A stretch of DNA of 64,000 bases. It comes from Palaemon carinicauda (lineage: Eukaryota; Arthropoda; Malacostraca; Decapoda; Palaemonidae). Where the stretch lies: positions 62,372,642-62,436,641 of the forward strand of contig NC_090739.1 of NCBI RefSeq assembly GCF_036898095.1, given 5' to 3'. A program made the translations under genes and the position numbers. The notes under the pieces are model-generated. The model searched no databases. It had not been told where the DNA came from and worked only from the letters and a program-made list of their open reading frames with translations. Shown in pieces: positions 22,176 to 34,053 of the stretch; within the stretch, counting starts at the first letter, position 1, and each line of letters opens with the position of its first letter.

Positions 22176-24420
22176 CTATTCTGGGGGCTGATCGTCTTGT
22201 TGTTCAGCAACGTCCTCATCAGAGGGTTCCTCATCCGAAAACTGATGAGGAAACGGCAACGGAGTGAGCAACGTCTGGCTCGCTGAGTCCGGTCGCACTG
22301 GTGCATGCGTGACGGAGCCGGACGCAACATCATGGAACTGCTGCACAGTCTGTGAACTGTCAACAACCATGGGTGCGCGAGGAAGCACAGCATCAACCCG
22401 AGACTGTCTAGACCGTCTGGGTTGTGCAGTCAACACCCTACCGGGTTGCTGAGGTTGACGCACTGCGTCAAAACAAGTCACCTCTGCTGGTTGTTGAACG
22501 TCCTGAACGTCAACAACCACCTCCGAGCGTCGCTTAACGTCAACGTGCGGCTGGCAACCCACACTGGGTCGCATCGGTGGAGGAACCACCTCAACTGGCA
22601 GACGCGAGAAGGTTACCTCAGCGTCAACAGGGCGCACAACCGACCGGTTGGAAGGTTGTTGGCCAGAAGGTTCGGCAGCAACCTTCTCCGCATTAAAGTC
22701 CTCTATCAAGGACGCAAGCTTGGACTGCATGGTTTGCAGCAAAGCCCATTTAGGGTCTACGGGAGCAGGTGCGGCAACAGACGGGGTTAGCGACTGAGGC
22801 GGTACCGCTTTCCATCCCTGAAAGCCTTGTTTATGCATGACATAATTGTACAGCAAAACTTCAAAGGCTCAAAAACAGCTGTGAAGTTGACCTGTAAAAA
22901 AACTTGGAGCGTCTCCTGGCCAGGCGCCAGGGAGAGTCTACGAGATTTGAGAAGTCTATCTGGGCAGAGGCATGAACTCCCAAGCCGAGAACTTCTCTCG
23001 TGTCATATCAGACTCTCGCTCTATAAGCCAGTTTAAAAGAAGGGAAAGCAAAGGCTGTATCCCCCAAACTCCTCCTGGTGATAAACCAGTCGCCTAGCCA
23101 ACGTAAAGCTCTCTAGGAGAGCGAGAGAGCACTAGCTTAAAAACAACGGCTTCGAAGTAGCTAGGCCTAGTGTAAGCTCTGACGTTTAGGCGAACGAGGA
23201 GCAGCAGTTACAAAAAGATCCGGACAAAGATCCTTAAAAAAAAATCATCATGATTTAATTAAAGTCCATAGGGGGCTAAGCAGCTTTAGGCTCCTCTCCA
23301 TCTGACAGAGTCCTCAAGGGAATATCAGTAGGAGGGGGAACAGCAACTTCCTCATCTACAGGAACCTTGTCCGATAAAAGCTGAGTCTCAAGCAAGGGAG
23401 AGACCTACCGTGGTGGCAATGCTTTACAAGCAGAGTCCACACTCACTGGTGCATTAGTAGCGGACCAGAACGCAACGTCATGTAACTGCTTGACAGTCTG
23501 TGAACTGTCAACAACTGAACTGTCAACCACAACAGGTGCGTGAGGACGCACAGCGTCCACTCGAGACTGCTTTGACTGCCTAGACTGAGCAGTCAAAACA
23601 ACTCTAGAATGCGGAGGTTGACGCACAGCGTCAAAACAAGTCAACTCCGATTGTTAGCGAACGTCTTGAACGTCAACAGGAGCCTCAGCAAGTGGCCTAA
23701 CGTCCAAATGCGGCTGAAAATCCACACGAGACCGCATCGAGTGTGGTTCTAAACAACCTTACTGACGTGACTTAGCTACGCCAACGTCAACAGGAAGCAC
23801 AAAGGAACGTTAGGTTGGCTGAAAGCCAGGATATCGATGAGATAAATGGCTAGACTCAACGGACTAATCGGCAGAATAGTCTTCCATAAGGGAGGCAAGC
23901 ATATTCTGCATGTCTTGCCATACAACCCATTAAGGATCAACGGAAATGGTTGTGGTAAGAGACGAGGGTAACGTCTGTGACCGCAACACTTTGCCAACAA
24001 AAGAGACTCTCGGAGTCTGTGTTACGCTTTTGTTAGGCGGCGAGCAGTTATCCGATGACTGCATAGGGTCAGAGCTGTCCTAATGGCTGTAACCAGGACG
24101 CTGGACCTGTCCTGAAAGGACTGACTTTCGCTTAAGGGCTTCGAAACCTTGTGACAGGTTTCTTATGCGAAAAGCCTTCGGATGACGAGGAGAAACAACG
24201 TCTCTCTCGTCTTATGGTAGGGGAGATCTTGGTAAGATACACCCGATACCATAGAGGGAAACGTCTGTTCGTTGATCAAGGCCTCTCGAACCCATAAGTC
24301 GTTCGACATTACTTCTCCCCTGGGCTTGGGAGCTTGCAAGAGGTCCCGGACTAGGTGAACGACAGGCACGAACAGACGAACCCTCGGACGCAACACTGTA
24401 ACACTTTGCGCATATCACTT
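22176..24420 (-). pseudogene. Copy B gag-like region
   Basis: 22176-22856 is an open 226-codon frame ending S-D-E-E-P-S-D-E-D, preceded by a D-P-K-W-A-L-L-Q-T-M-Q helix-like segment and Pro/Val-rich text. Further upstream, 23405-23644 and 24163-24420 carry diverged duplicates and the N-terminal block (Q-A-Q-G-R-S-N-V-E), in separate frames. An extra ~420-bp noncoding segment at 22830-23250 separates them. The start is unresolved; gag is assigned by position. Confidence 0.6.
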
Positions 24421-25804
24421 TATCACTTCGATTCTCTGTTTTGCACTTATTTCACTGAAATCGAAACTTTTACTGATTTCTACCTGAAACACGCAATTCT
24501 ACCCTTCATTAAAAGGTAGTAATTGCGAAATCAGTCGTATAATGCTAGCAAAAAACAGAAAACATATTTTAAGATAAAAAATTCAGTGGCTGGGAAAGAG
24601 ACTAAACACTAGTTCATATAAACTACGTTTTCAATCTCTCACCGCACATAGCCTGGGGACGAGAATAAAAAACTAAAAACGTTTTATCCTTCCTCCCCGT
24701 ACAGAGACTAGGGACGAGAGTAACTCGAGAACAACGTTACCCGCTTGAACGGAACGTTTTCTCTCCTCTCTCTCCCTCCGTCTCTATCTCTCTCTCTCTT
24801 TCTCTCTTGATTTCGCACCTAAGAGAAGAGCCCAATTATATTTCGTCAAAAAAACATGTTATTTGACTAAAGGAAAAAACTGAAAGGTTTTTCAAATAAA
24901 AAGTTCCTTTAAAATAGAATTTAAAACATTTAAGCTAAGAAAGAATGAACAAAACGTCAGAATCGATTTACTCTTACTGCAAAGTGAAACCGTGATACAC
25001 TCTCTCTCTATCGTAACGATAGAGCGCATGTTGAACGTCCTGAACGTCAACAACTGCGTAGCATAAATAAACTAAACGTTAGTTCATCTTTGAAAACAGT
25101 ACGAAGACTATCAAAGAAATTCTTTCATAAAATATTACATTTAAAAAGTTTTAAATCCTTAGCTCTTTAAAAGCTATTTACGATATAAAGGGCTCAACGT
25201 TGATTAACTTCGGTTTCCAAGTTAGGACCGCCTACTCTCAGGAAAGGTCGCATATAAACAAAACATTAAAATTTATTTTTATATGTTTATAAAAAATGGA
25301 AAGTTAATCGAAGAGGCCTAATAAAGGCGGAGAGATATAAAATATATAGAGGAAAATCTATAAATAATTTATAACGTGATAAGATAATTACAAAAAGCCT
25401 AAACACACTTCCCATCTAAGGGAAGGGTCGGCCATTTAAAAGTGAAAGAAAGTCCATACTCTCTTTGTCACCATAATTAAATCTATCCAAAACGAGTTCA
25501 AGATTTAAGATGAAGATAAAACACCTGCATTGCGAAAGCTCAAAACCAGAATATAGTACTTCACCAATATGATGTGAAAAACTCCAGTTTAGCAACAGCG
25601 AGTAAAGTACGTCTTGTCGACACGTCGACAGAGAGAAAATTGAGTCTTTGTTTACATAAGAGCTGGGTATCTGGTAAACAGATGGCGCTGTTGGGCACAC
25701 CCGCAACCTGTGTAGCGATCGCTGGCGAGTTTTTTCCGTAGAGTTTGTCTGTCGAGCAACAGAGTTGCAGCTATATATTCACCGGCTAAGTTAAATATTC
25801 AAAA
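24421..25804 (-). repeat. Copy B 5' leader and 5' terminal repeat
   Basis: CT-rich tract at 24760-24808, palindrome CTCTATCGTAACGATAGAG at 25006-25024, and terminal inverted repeat at about 25630-25804 with AGCGATCGCT. The end reads CACCGGCTAAG rather than CACCGGGTAAG. Confidence 0.7.
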
Positions 25805-26007
25805 ATAAATATATCCTATAAAGATTACAAAAACTTTAACAAAACAATGGCAAAATGTAATCGAGGCACTTTGTGTCAATAGGCATAAGAATCGATGATG
25901 ATGATACCTGTATATAATTTTACTAAGTTCCAGAAAATATGCAGTATATTGAATTCATATAAAAAACAAGCATCAATTACTCATTACTACTATCAGTATT
26001 GCTGTTG
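25805..26007 (-). other. LINE copy 2 remainder and short spacer
   Basis: The text after copy B (atcctataaagattacaaaa) fits the continuation of the LINE 3' end interrupted at 19312. Nothing else is recognised. Confidence 0.4.
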
Positions 26008-26059
<52 letters not shown>

Positions 26060-27060
26060 CATCACTGGCTAAGCTACAACATTAGTTGAAAAACAGGATG
26101 CTACAAGACCAAGGAGTCCAAAAAGGAAAGCAGACTAATGTGGAAAGGAAATAAGAATAAACAAATAAACTATATATGAGATATAACATAAAAATTTATA
26201 AAATACATTGAAGTCAGTAACAATATAAAGATACTGTAGCTAAATCATAAAGTATGAAACAGGAATTAAATCAGCCTGTTCAACTGAGAAGCCTTTGCAC
26301 CAAGTTTGAACTTCGGAAATTCCACCGATTCAACCACCAGATTAGGAAGATCATTCCACAATCTGATCATATATGAAACAAAATTTCTTGAACAATGTGC
26401 AGAGTGATGGACAAAGCGAAATAAAAAAAATATGAGATCTGAGTGCAAAGGATGGTCAGATTTATGAAAAATCTTACACAACATGCACAAAGAAATAACT
26501 GAAAGATGGTGCCAGATATTAATATCTGAATCAGGGATAAGGAATTTAAATTTTTGTCCAGCGAATTTAAATGAGAGTCAGTACCTGAAGAAAACAGGAG
26601 AACAATATTCTAAACATGGTACTACAATGAAAGGATTAAAATATTTTCTCGGAATAAATTGATTACCAAAAAATCTTAGGACTTTCTCTATATGACATTT
26701 TTTTTGCAATTAAAGAAGAAACAGACCAGATGAGTTTTTTAAAAGTAAATTTGCATTAAAAAAGCACACTATAATTTTAATGAGTTGTATATTGCAAAAG
26801 AGACATTTTTAATGCAAGGATCTGTCTTTCAACTACTGTACTTACAATTATACTTAAGTCTTGTTAGGGTTTAACTTCAGTCACATGATTTGCACCAGGC
26901 ACTAATTTTAGCAAGATCTCTATTAAGAAATTCAACAGCCACAGCAATACATTCAGAATTACTTCTGACGCAAAAGAAAAATGAACAAGCGATGAAAAAA
27001 AAACAACACTACAAAAATAAATTAAATATTAGTTACAGTTTACTTGTAATAAAGTATACA
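26008..27060 (-). mobile_element. LINE copy 3 (ORF2 3' half and 3' end), CR1/Jockey-like
   Basis: The (ATT)n tract 26008-26059 is the element's 3' tail on the minus strand. 26266-26490 encodes the typical ORF2 C-terminus (R-N-F-V-S-Y-M-I-R-L-W-N-D-L-P). Near 26860-26960 a decayed N-R-D-L-A-K-I-S-A-W-C-K-S segment precedes L-N-P-N-K-T-like text. The 5' part is absent. Confidence 0.7.
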
Positions 27061-27236
27061 TTACGAGAGGAAATGTGAGGAAAATAATAGTAACAAAAAG
27101 GAAACTAATAAAAAACCAAACTCGTTACTACAGCTATGTAACTAAGGTATATGTACAGTACAGTAAAATAAACTAACTCTACACAATAATCATAGTAGCA
27201 TACCATGATCTACTCACAAAAATACATTTAATTTAC

Positions 27237-27379
27237 CTCTTTTTTCAGAAATTCCCACATTCCAAGGGAGGGTTTCCTATATGGACCTTTTCCTGTGGAC
27301 ACAATCGCCTGCATTGGAACGCCTAACGTGGATATAATGTTGCTGATTTTCTTCTGGATATCCGACGGTTTCTGTTTTC
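27237..27379 (-). CDS. PNKP: PNKP coding exon 5 (phosphatase)
   Basis: The exon encodes residues 229-275, beginning with two bases that complete Gly228. It contains L-G-V-P-M-Q-A-I-V-S-T and P-Y-R-K-P-S-L-G-M-W, where the R-K-P Lys corresponds to HAD motif III. The acceptor is ctgcag/GA and the donor GAG/gtaaat. It sits between intron 5, with DIRS copy B, and intron 4, with relic F. Confidence 0.95.
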
Positions 27380-27894
27380 CTGCAGCTACAGGAAAATAAT
27401 AATATTCTTAGATTTCATGATATGTTTATTTTGTATAGCTTGACAGCATGAACATGAAAATATATATAAAATACTAAATACCACAATTTCATAGCCTGTC
27501 ATTTCTAGAAGTTTTGCAATTACAGTACTGTATTGTAATAATAAAAACTCACATGATATTGTGCAAAATCATGCACGCTATTGAATGAGAACAAATAAGA
27601 GGTCTCGTCGTATTAAACCATTTTGGTGAAAAGAGATCTGCCTACTAAGGATGTACAGAGAAGAACAAATTGCAAATATAAATTAACCTGAGCTCATACA
27701 AGATATGAAATAACCAAGTAGGTAATCAGTAAGTGGTACAGTAGTATATGCAGACTATCAAAGGCCAAAATGCAAACATTAAATTAACAACACAAAATAT
27801 GGTACCAAATCCAAATAAATACAGAAACTTGCTTGCAAAAGAATTAAGGGAAGTTAATTTACATAATATATTCCTGACAAGTAAAAAAAATAAA
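27380..27894. other. Intron 4 segment, no feature recognised
   Basis: AT-rich intron between exon 5 and the F element. Confidence 0.6.
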
Positions 27895-28171
27895 AATAAA
27901 TTTTAAAAGTATTTTGAATTTTTCCTAGCTATACAAACCCAAGTCTTTAAAACATGGAATGCCTTCAGCAGAGCTGGAACAGACATTAAATTCCTCATGG
28001 GCAAGTAGCCATACTCACTGCTTGTCAGAGGCTCTTCACTTTTGACCTTTGGGTCAAGATTAAGAGGATGGTTGAGGTGGGAAGTTTAACTTTAAAGGCC
28101 TAAGGTTTGTATAGCTAGGAAAAATACAAATTAATTTTAAAATTTATTTGCTCCTATGTGTATACAAACCT
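27895..28171. repeat. F terminal foldback / ICR-like structure
   Basis: Imperfect inverted arms of about 45 nt with a ~165-bp spacer, followed at 28155-28171 by the complement of the element's opposite end. This matches the ICR layout of the younger copies. Confidence 0.65.
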
Positions 28172-28559
28172 TCTTCCTTCAAAATAGAGAGCCTCATTAA
28201 TTGGGGAATTGGAAGTTTCCATAAAACGAAATTGGTTGGTTCTATTTCTTTCCTGGAAATTCTAGTCTGCCTGGTCCCATACGGGAGCAAAGGAGATGAT
28301 TCTAGCAACCCCCTATCTCTCATCATAAGAGATGATTAGGCTGATAAGGCCTGGCCTGTACTAAGAGGATTAGTAAGTGGTTAATTGAGGAATCCCTACC
28401 TCTCTAAAGAATTGAGTTCAGAACTGTAGCTCACCAGCATAGCCGGATCATGCAAATAACGGTTCAACCACTTTACTCCCAAAAGAAGGGAAAAAGTAAA
28501 TTGAGCTAGTCATTCTACCTTTCATTCTATACTTACACTTACAAATTACTATAGACAAG

Positions 28560-29580
28560 ATACTTCCTGTCCTGTGTGGGAGCTGGGCTGGCTACAAAAC
28601 TATTTGAGCAGCCACCACAAGACCCAAAAACAGAACAGCTTCTTATTTAGCCGCATGGCGAACATTTTGATCCCCGGGGATCTCCAGGAAGCAAGAAGCC
28701 TTTTCGCTATGCAAGGATGCAGGAACCATTACAACCGTACAACCTGACCCTGGTGACTGAGTTTGTTTGCTAGTACATTCCTCTTGTCAGGAATGTCCCT
28801 GGCTGACAACTTTAGTATGGAACATTGCCCAGCCATGCATCTACTTTGTCAGCTTGCAAAAGGGGAAAAAAACCATGTCCCCTAGCTTGTTGACATAGGC
28901 TACTACAGTGGTGTTGTCACTTACCAACACTACCAAGTGCCACCTCAAATACTCTTGAAATACTTGCATTCCTAGGACATTGTTGAGAAGATACTTCTCT
29001 TCTAACCACTTCCTGAGACAACCAGGTTAACCAAGTGTGTACCCAACCCCTCCTTTGATGGATCTGAGAACAGCTTCATGTCCAGAGATTTATCTTATTC
29101 AACCATGAAGCAAGATCACGCTGTACTTCTTGCCCTACTAGAATAGGACGGTTTGGGTGATCTCTGTAGGCGGACTTGTGATCTTTCAAACATCAAAGAA
29201 GAGTTCTCTGATGAAGACGACCACGTGGAACGAGCTTCTCCAGCAAGGAAAGGTGACCGATATAAGACTGCCAGCACTGAGTTAGGAGTACTGTCTTGGA
29301 CAGGAACAGTCACGCTACCTCCTGAGCTTGCTGATGCAATTGTCTGAAGAAAAGACTCTTATTGCTGCCGTGCCTATCAGCATGGCCAAGTACTTCAACC
29401 TCTGCTTTGGTATAAGATTCAACTTCTCCCAGTTTATCACAATCCCCAGATCATGACAAAATGTGAGCAACCAGTTCTCAAACTTGAAGCAATGGCTTCA
29501 TGGAAGACGCTAAGATCAGCCAATTGATGAGATACTTCAATATACATATCCCTTGTGAATGGGCTCAAGCTGCTACCAAG
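28560..29580 (-). pseudogene. F element RT/RNase H remnant
   Basis: On the minus strand, a decayed RT catalytic box Y-L-I-N-W-L-I-L-A-S-S (from a YLDDWL-type box) lies at ~29520-29560, then L-G-I-V-I-N-W-E-K-L-N-L-I-P near 29420. RNase H text follows: F-S-D-P-S-K-E-G-L-G near 29060 and V-S-D-N-T-T-V-V-A-Y-V-N-K near 28900. The tail M-F-A-M-R-L-N-K-K-L is near 28650. Stops and frameshifts are frequent. Unlike copies A-D, the RT palm is partly present. Confidence 0.75.
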
Positions 29581-30149
29581 GTGAACACCTGAAGAGCAGT
29601 ACACAGTTAAAAAAGCACAGCCTTAAACTGGTGCACCATAGTATAGAGAGATAAACAGAGGTACAGCACTTCAGAAAGGACTCATGAATGGGTACTTGGA
29701 AATAGCTGTACCCCTCTCTGACAAAACTTAACACAGAATGTACTGTTTCCATCATGAACTTTGTTTAATAAATAAACTTGTTCAGTGGAGAGAGATAATT
29801 GACCAGTCTCCAGCCCAAGTTAACTTCACCAAGAGGAATCGACTGTAGACGCCCAGAGACTAGTCTCGAATGACTTTGAGAGCATACTTCTTCAACATTC
29901 CTTCTACCTCTGTCTGTAAGGCCAAAGCTTTCAGTGATGTTCGAGGATCAGACGAGAACAATATCGGTGAGATAGGAGAGGCTGACAGTCCAGGACACTC
30001 AATTCCCAAGGTTCAGCTCCGTGTCTCTGCCAGGTTGACCAATGGCAAGACAAGCATTCCCCTATTCTTGGCAGCAGGAGAGAGGGAACGCTGGCATCAA
30101 CGTTTCCCTCTCCCTCCTAATTCCCACCGGCTACTTTCCTGAAATGACC

Positions 30150-32450
30150 AGGTTGAGTGGCTCAAAAGGGTTGTGCATGCACAGGCTCCTTTTGGGTTGA
30201 AATGGCTAGCAGTCCTGATCGGGATCTTTGAGAGGCCTTACTGTACTTTCCACTCATCTCACAAGCATAGCTGAACCCAAGGGTTTAGCCACAGATCCTT
30301 TGAAGGAAACTGCCCGCTGGATCAGGGAGTCCTACGAAGCAGATCTCCACTTCTCCACACCTGTCTGCTCATGACTCCTTGTAAGGAGATAAGTGGTCGC
30401 CTGCACCAATGCGATCCAAGTGCCAGAGCTACTTCTGAGCCAACTTGCTTTGAGAATCGGGACACGTTGCATCCCTTTCTTCAAACCAAGTCAATCCGCT
30501 GGTTTGCTGACTTGTGTGCCATGGTCACTGCCTTCCCACCAATTAGCACAAGTGCGTACACTGACACCTAAATAGGTGAAGATACAGCTTGTTCTGTTGC
30601 ATAGAACTTTCCATACCACAAGAGTGGGGGAGGGAGGCAAGATCTTGTTTTGACCAACTGGAAGCAAGAAAGTTCTCAAATACACAAATCTGATTATCAA
30701 CAAGATCCAGTACCCATCAATGATTGAAGTTCTCCCTGAAGGAGGAGCTGAGGTTGCTTCACCCAATCAGTTGCACTCACAAATGAGAGCAAAGATATTC
30801 ATAAAGGAACACGCTGACTCCGGATTGTCCGTCTCCATCAGTACCGGGGCAAGGTATGTTACCTTAGTGGCAGAGGAACCATGAGTACCCTCATACCTAC
30901 CGAGGGTAGAGGGTGCAGCAGGCTGCTCTGGGGATTCATTCCCCTCCCATGAATTTGAGTGCTATGCCACCAGGACATTGTAATCGGAGGATGATGATGG
31001 GCCAGGACAGCCAACAACAGCAGAAGAATCCCTGGCATAGCTCACAACAGAGATGAAAGAAGTAGTTCATACTCTTTCCTCTGCTGATGGATGCCAGGAG
31101 ACAGCTCCGCGCCAATAGGCACAGGGTGCCGGCCACTCCGCCACCAACTCGTGGTCTTCCATTGCGCATAAGCACACGATTACAGCTGCGAGTGGTGCCA
31201 TCTTCACAAGCCGGTCTATAAAAGTATTGCGCCTCGAGAAGGGAGCAGGAGTCCAGAGTCCAAGTAGGAAGGGTGAGGGATGGCACTGAAGCTCCATTAC
31301 CTGAGTCAAAAAAAGTGTATGGGCCCATACACCTCTGGCCTGCCTAGCTACCAGGGTAGCCAGGTAAATCAGGGTTACGGCCTAGGGGGGGTTGTGGGGC
31401 GAGGCAGGGTGGTATCATGGGGTCCCAGCCCCTTCCCTGTGCACTAACCCGGGGAAGATGAAATGTGGGGCCGTGGATGTCATCAGGAGCCCTTTCCTTA
31501 CAACTATAACTGACCTTACTGAACCAGGAAGACAAAGAAGAGGAAGAGGAAGATTTGGAGAAGGATGAGTTAAGGTCTGAAGGACCATCAACTGCGATGA
31601 TCCACAGAGGGGAAAAACCACACTGGATGTTCCAACACAAACTCCAATATTGTGGAATACTGTCACGGAGGATGGGGTAAGTAGACTAACTGGGGCTTGC
31701 GACACAGACCAAAGGACTGGAGTCACACACACACAGGGACAGGGCTATGGACCCCACCACCAAAGGTTGGGATGACGGGCACAAGGGTTGGGGTAATGGT
31801 TACAAAGGTTGGGGTGACGGGTACAAAGGTTGGGAAGACTAGTACAGGGTTGGGGTGGAATGCACAAGGATGATAGAGGGAATGACACCAGGCACTGGAG
31901 CAACACACACTGATGATATAGACCCTGAAGTTGAATTACGCCCAACCTTAGGAATAGCAACAATGCATGCCGGAGCCTTTTCCCTTAACACTGGCAACAA
32001 AGGGGATGCCTTCACAGTCTTTTTGGGACTGGGGATTAAAGATAGCCCAAAATTGCGGTTACTGGCATGGAGGTCACTTCCACAATGCCCTTAATTACTG
32101 GCATCATCATGGAAGACACTATGGCACTAGGGACACCAGGGGTGAGGTACCCTTAGGTACTAGTTCCCTTAACAAAGTTATAGAGGGCCTACCTGCCAGA
32201 ACAAGGTAGACACAAGACTTCCTAAGGTTAGCTCAAACTCATCAGCAATCTGCACAACAACAGAAGTGTGTCCAACCTCTGACGAGGTATAACAATCACT
32301 GGTGGAACCCCACACACCACCAGAACCTGAAAAACCCGCCATCATAGATCCAAAGACTCATCGCTCCTGCTGCACACTCCTCAGGAACCGAGCCATAGAA
32401 ATATGCACAGAAGTCTCGTAGCAGTCACACTAGATGAGGGTAGAAAGAGG
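30150..32450 (-). pseudogene. F element gag-like region with 21-bp minisatellite
   Basis: Pro/Thr-rich decayed coding text. 31763-31858 holds about 4-5 units of a 21-bp repeat (GGTTGGGGTGACGGGTACAAA type), read on the minus strand as 7-residue T-F-V-P-V-T-P units. Assigned by position relative to RT. Confidence 0.45.
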
Positions 32451-33024
32451 TAAAAGCTTACCTTGGTGTCCTTTTGAACGTTGCCAAAACAGACCCCAAA
32501 GAAGGCTCAGCTCTCTTCTTCCCCATCTTCAAAACATATCCTGTCACTGCCACTACACAGGAGGCCAAAAGCTGCAAGTGGGGATGATTGCGAGCAATCA
32601 TGCCCCCTACAAGATGCACAAAGAGTGCGTGGATCTACAGCCAACTTCATCATAAACCAGTTGTAGTATCCACTCTTTCCCTGCCAAGTATGAATCTTTT
32701 GCTTCATATTCTTAATCACAAACAGCAACAGTCAACATTCACGTTCTACAAAGAAAAAGAAATAGATCAAATCCTTTGGTTAGGACACAACAAGTATGTC
32801 TGTACTCATTGAGGCTCAAGATAAAAGTGAAAAGCTTCAGAAAGGTAGGGGTGTGGCTACTCATTCGTGCTCACCGGCTGTCGTTAAAAGGCTTGTTAAC
32901 AAATTCAACTACCGTTCCAGCTCTGATGAAGACATCTCCCTATTTCAAAAGATGAAAGGTTTGTACACATGTAGAAACAACTGAAATTTCAGAGCCACTC
33001 TAAAAATCTACAAGCTGAACTAAC

Positions 33025-33193
33025 CAATGCCAGCTTGATTTGTAAAGATGATCAATTTATATCCCTCTTTGTGAAGCTGCTTCAATTTTACTGGTACCTC
33101 TGGATAAAGGATTTTCCAATCATCTATATTTACAGCAAAAACCTTGCCAGATTTTGTTGCTATCAAAGTGCCATCCATGTCATATCCAGCAAC
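33025..33193 (-). CDS. PNKP: PNKP coding exon 4 (phosphatase active site)
   Basis: The exon encodes residues 172-227 plus one base. It carries HAD motif I, D-M-D-G-T at 176-180; the first Asp is the expected phospho-acceptor nucleophile and the second the acid/base. HAD motif II T-N-Q lies at 222-224. In between, W-K-I-L-Y-P-E-V-P matches the PNKP/Tpp1 family closely. The donor is ATTG/gttagt. The split Gly228 codon continues in exon 5. Confidence 0.97.
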
Positions 33194-33557
33194 CTGGAAG
33201 GAATGATTCCTGCATAAAAGATGTAAAAGCTTAAATACTAAGAATATTAAGTAAATCAGTATTGTAAATAATATAACTGATGAGGTAAAGTTACATCTGT
33301 GGAGTTTTAATTCAGGCTATAAGACCAATACATAATATAAACGATGGGGTAAAATTACATTTGTGGAGTTTTAATTCTGCCTATATGACCAAAAAAAAAT
33401 TCATTACTTATCCCTCTTGAAAATCTATCCCACTAGTATTTACATATCAAACTGAATACCAAATCTTAGCCACTTCTATGCAGATAACATAGGGGGTTCA
33501 TTCCACTTGCTACTATTCACTCTCATATTTTGTATCAAGAAAGTATAATCTACATAC

Positions 33558-33806
33558 CTTTGAACTACCTGCCATGTCTTTGTTTAGAACTAATAAGGCA
33601 CCATCATAGTATGATTCCCAACCATCAGCTCCTACAGTGCCATTTCCCCGAGGTTTCTTTGATGAACTATCCATGGTATCTTCACTATAGCGTTTGGTTC
33701 CGGTAGAACGTGGCATGTCCTCTCCAGAAAGCCTCTCACTTTTAAGAACTGAATTTATGGGAGGAGGTTCAAACTCTATGATGTGCTGATGCTGTCCTAA
33801 AAGAAC
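33558..33806 (-). CDS. PNKP: PNKP coding exon 3 (FHA end and linker)
   Basis: The exon encodes residues 89-171 in phase 0 at both ends. It starts with the last FHA strand (L-L-G-Q-H-Q-H-I-I-E-F), then a charged, low-complexity linker with a K-K-P-R basic patch (a possible nuclear localisation signal, by inference). It ends with a D-G-W-E segment at 149-152 aligned with the conserved P-G-W-E just before the phosphatase fold. The linker is the least conserved part of PNKP, which fits its drift here. Confidence 0.93.
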
Positions 33807-33922
33807 CTGTAGGGAATATTACAAAATATTTAGAAACGAAATAACCTGCTGAGTGTCTAAAATCCATGAGAATAAAAAAGACTAATCTGGATACAAAGCA
33901 TTTCACACAAGCCAGTACTTAC

Positions 33923-34053
33923 TTCAAGGATGGCTCCGTGCTTGAGAACTGAGGTATTGCCAAAATTAAGTGGTTTACCATTCACACCAGAGGTATTGGC
34001 CCCAATTTGTCTTACAGTAACTGTAAAAGCACTGTAATCTGCTAGCAGTTCAA
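33923..34053 (-). CDS. PNKP: PNKP coding exon 2 (FHA domain, second half)
   Basis: The exon encodes residues 45-88. The acceptor follows a long T tract (tttttcag) and the donor is GAA/gtaagt. It contains the FHA beta strands V-E-L-L-A-D-Y, V-T-V-R-Q-I-G-A-N and the N-G-K-P-L segment, in the order seen in PNKP and aprataxin-type FHA domains. It is separated from exon 1 by a 29-kb transposon-filled intron and from exon 3 by only 116 bp. Confidence 0.95.

Larger units (their letters stand above)
19313..25804 (-). mobile_element. DIRS1-like retrotransposon, copy B (best preserved)
   Basis: The element is 6.49 kb with the coding strand minus. The left end starts ATGATATTTTAATTAT and the right end finishes AAATATTCAAAA. 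Its terminal core is TTCACCGG, where copies A and C have ATCATCGG. The YR frame is intact at 456 codons and the RNase H frame at 402 codons; they overlap by 472 bp in different frames, as in DIRS1. The RT palm is absent. It carries about 420 bp near 22830-23250 that A, C and C' lack. It sits inside LINE copy 2. Confidence 0.92.
27895..32972 (-). mobile_element. Old DIRS-like relic F (different terminal family, no YR)
   Basis: The architecture is that of copies A-E but the sequence differs. At the left, a foldback has arms 27895-27939 and 28104-28150 (core CCTAGCTATACAAACC). At the right end, GGTTTGTACACATGTAG (about 32955-32971) is the inverse of CTATGTGTATACAAACC (about 28155-28171). The foldback interior (gttccagctctg...gaag) also recurs inverted before the right end (32917-32935). 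The minus strand carries decayed gag-like, RT, thumb, RNase H and RNase H-tail text. Between the tail (~28600) and the ICR-like end there is too little room for a recombinase, so YR is deleted. Confidence 0.7.

Noticed and set aside
29870..30571. Small + strand frames in the F relic
   Set aside because: No family resemblance. They oppose the RT/RNase H text of F on the minus strand.
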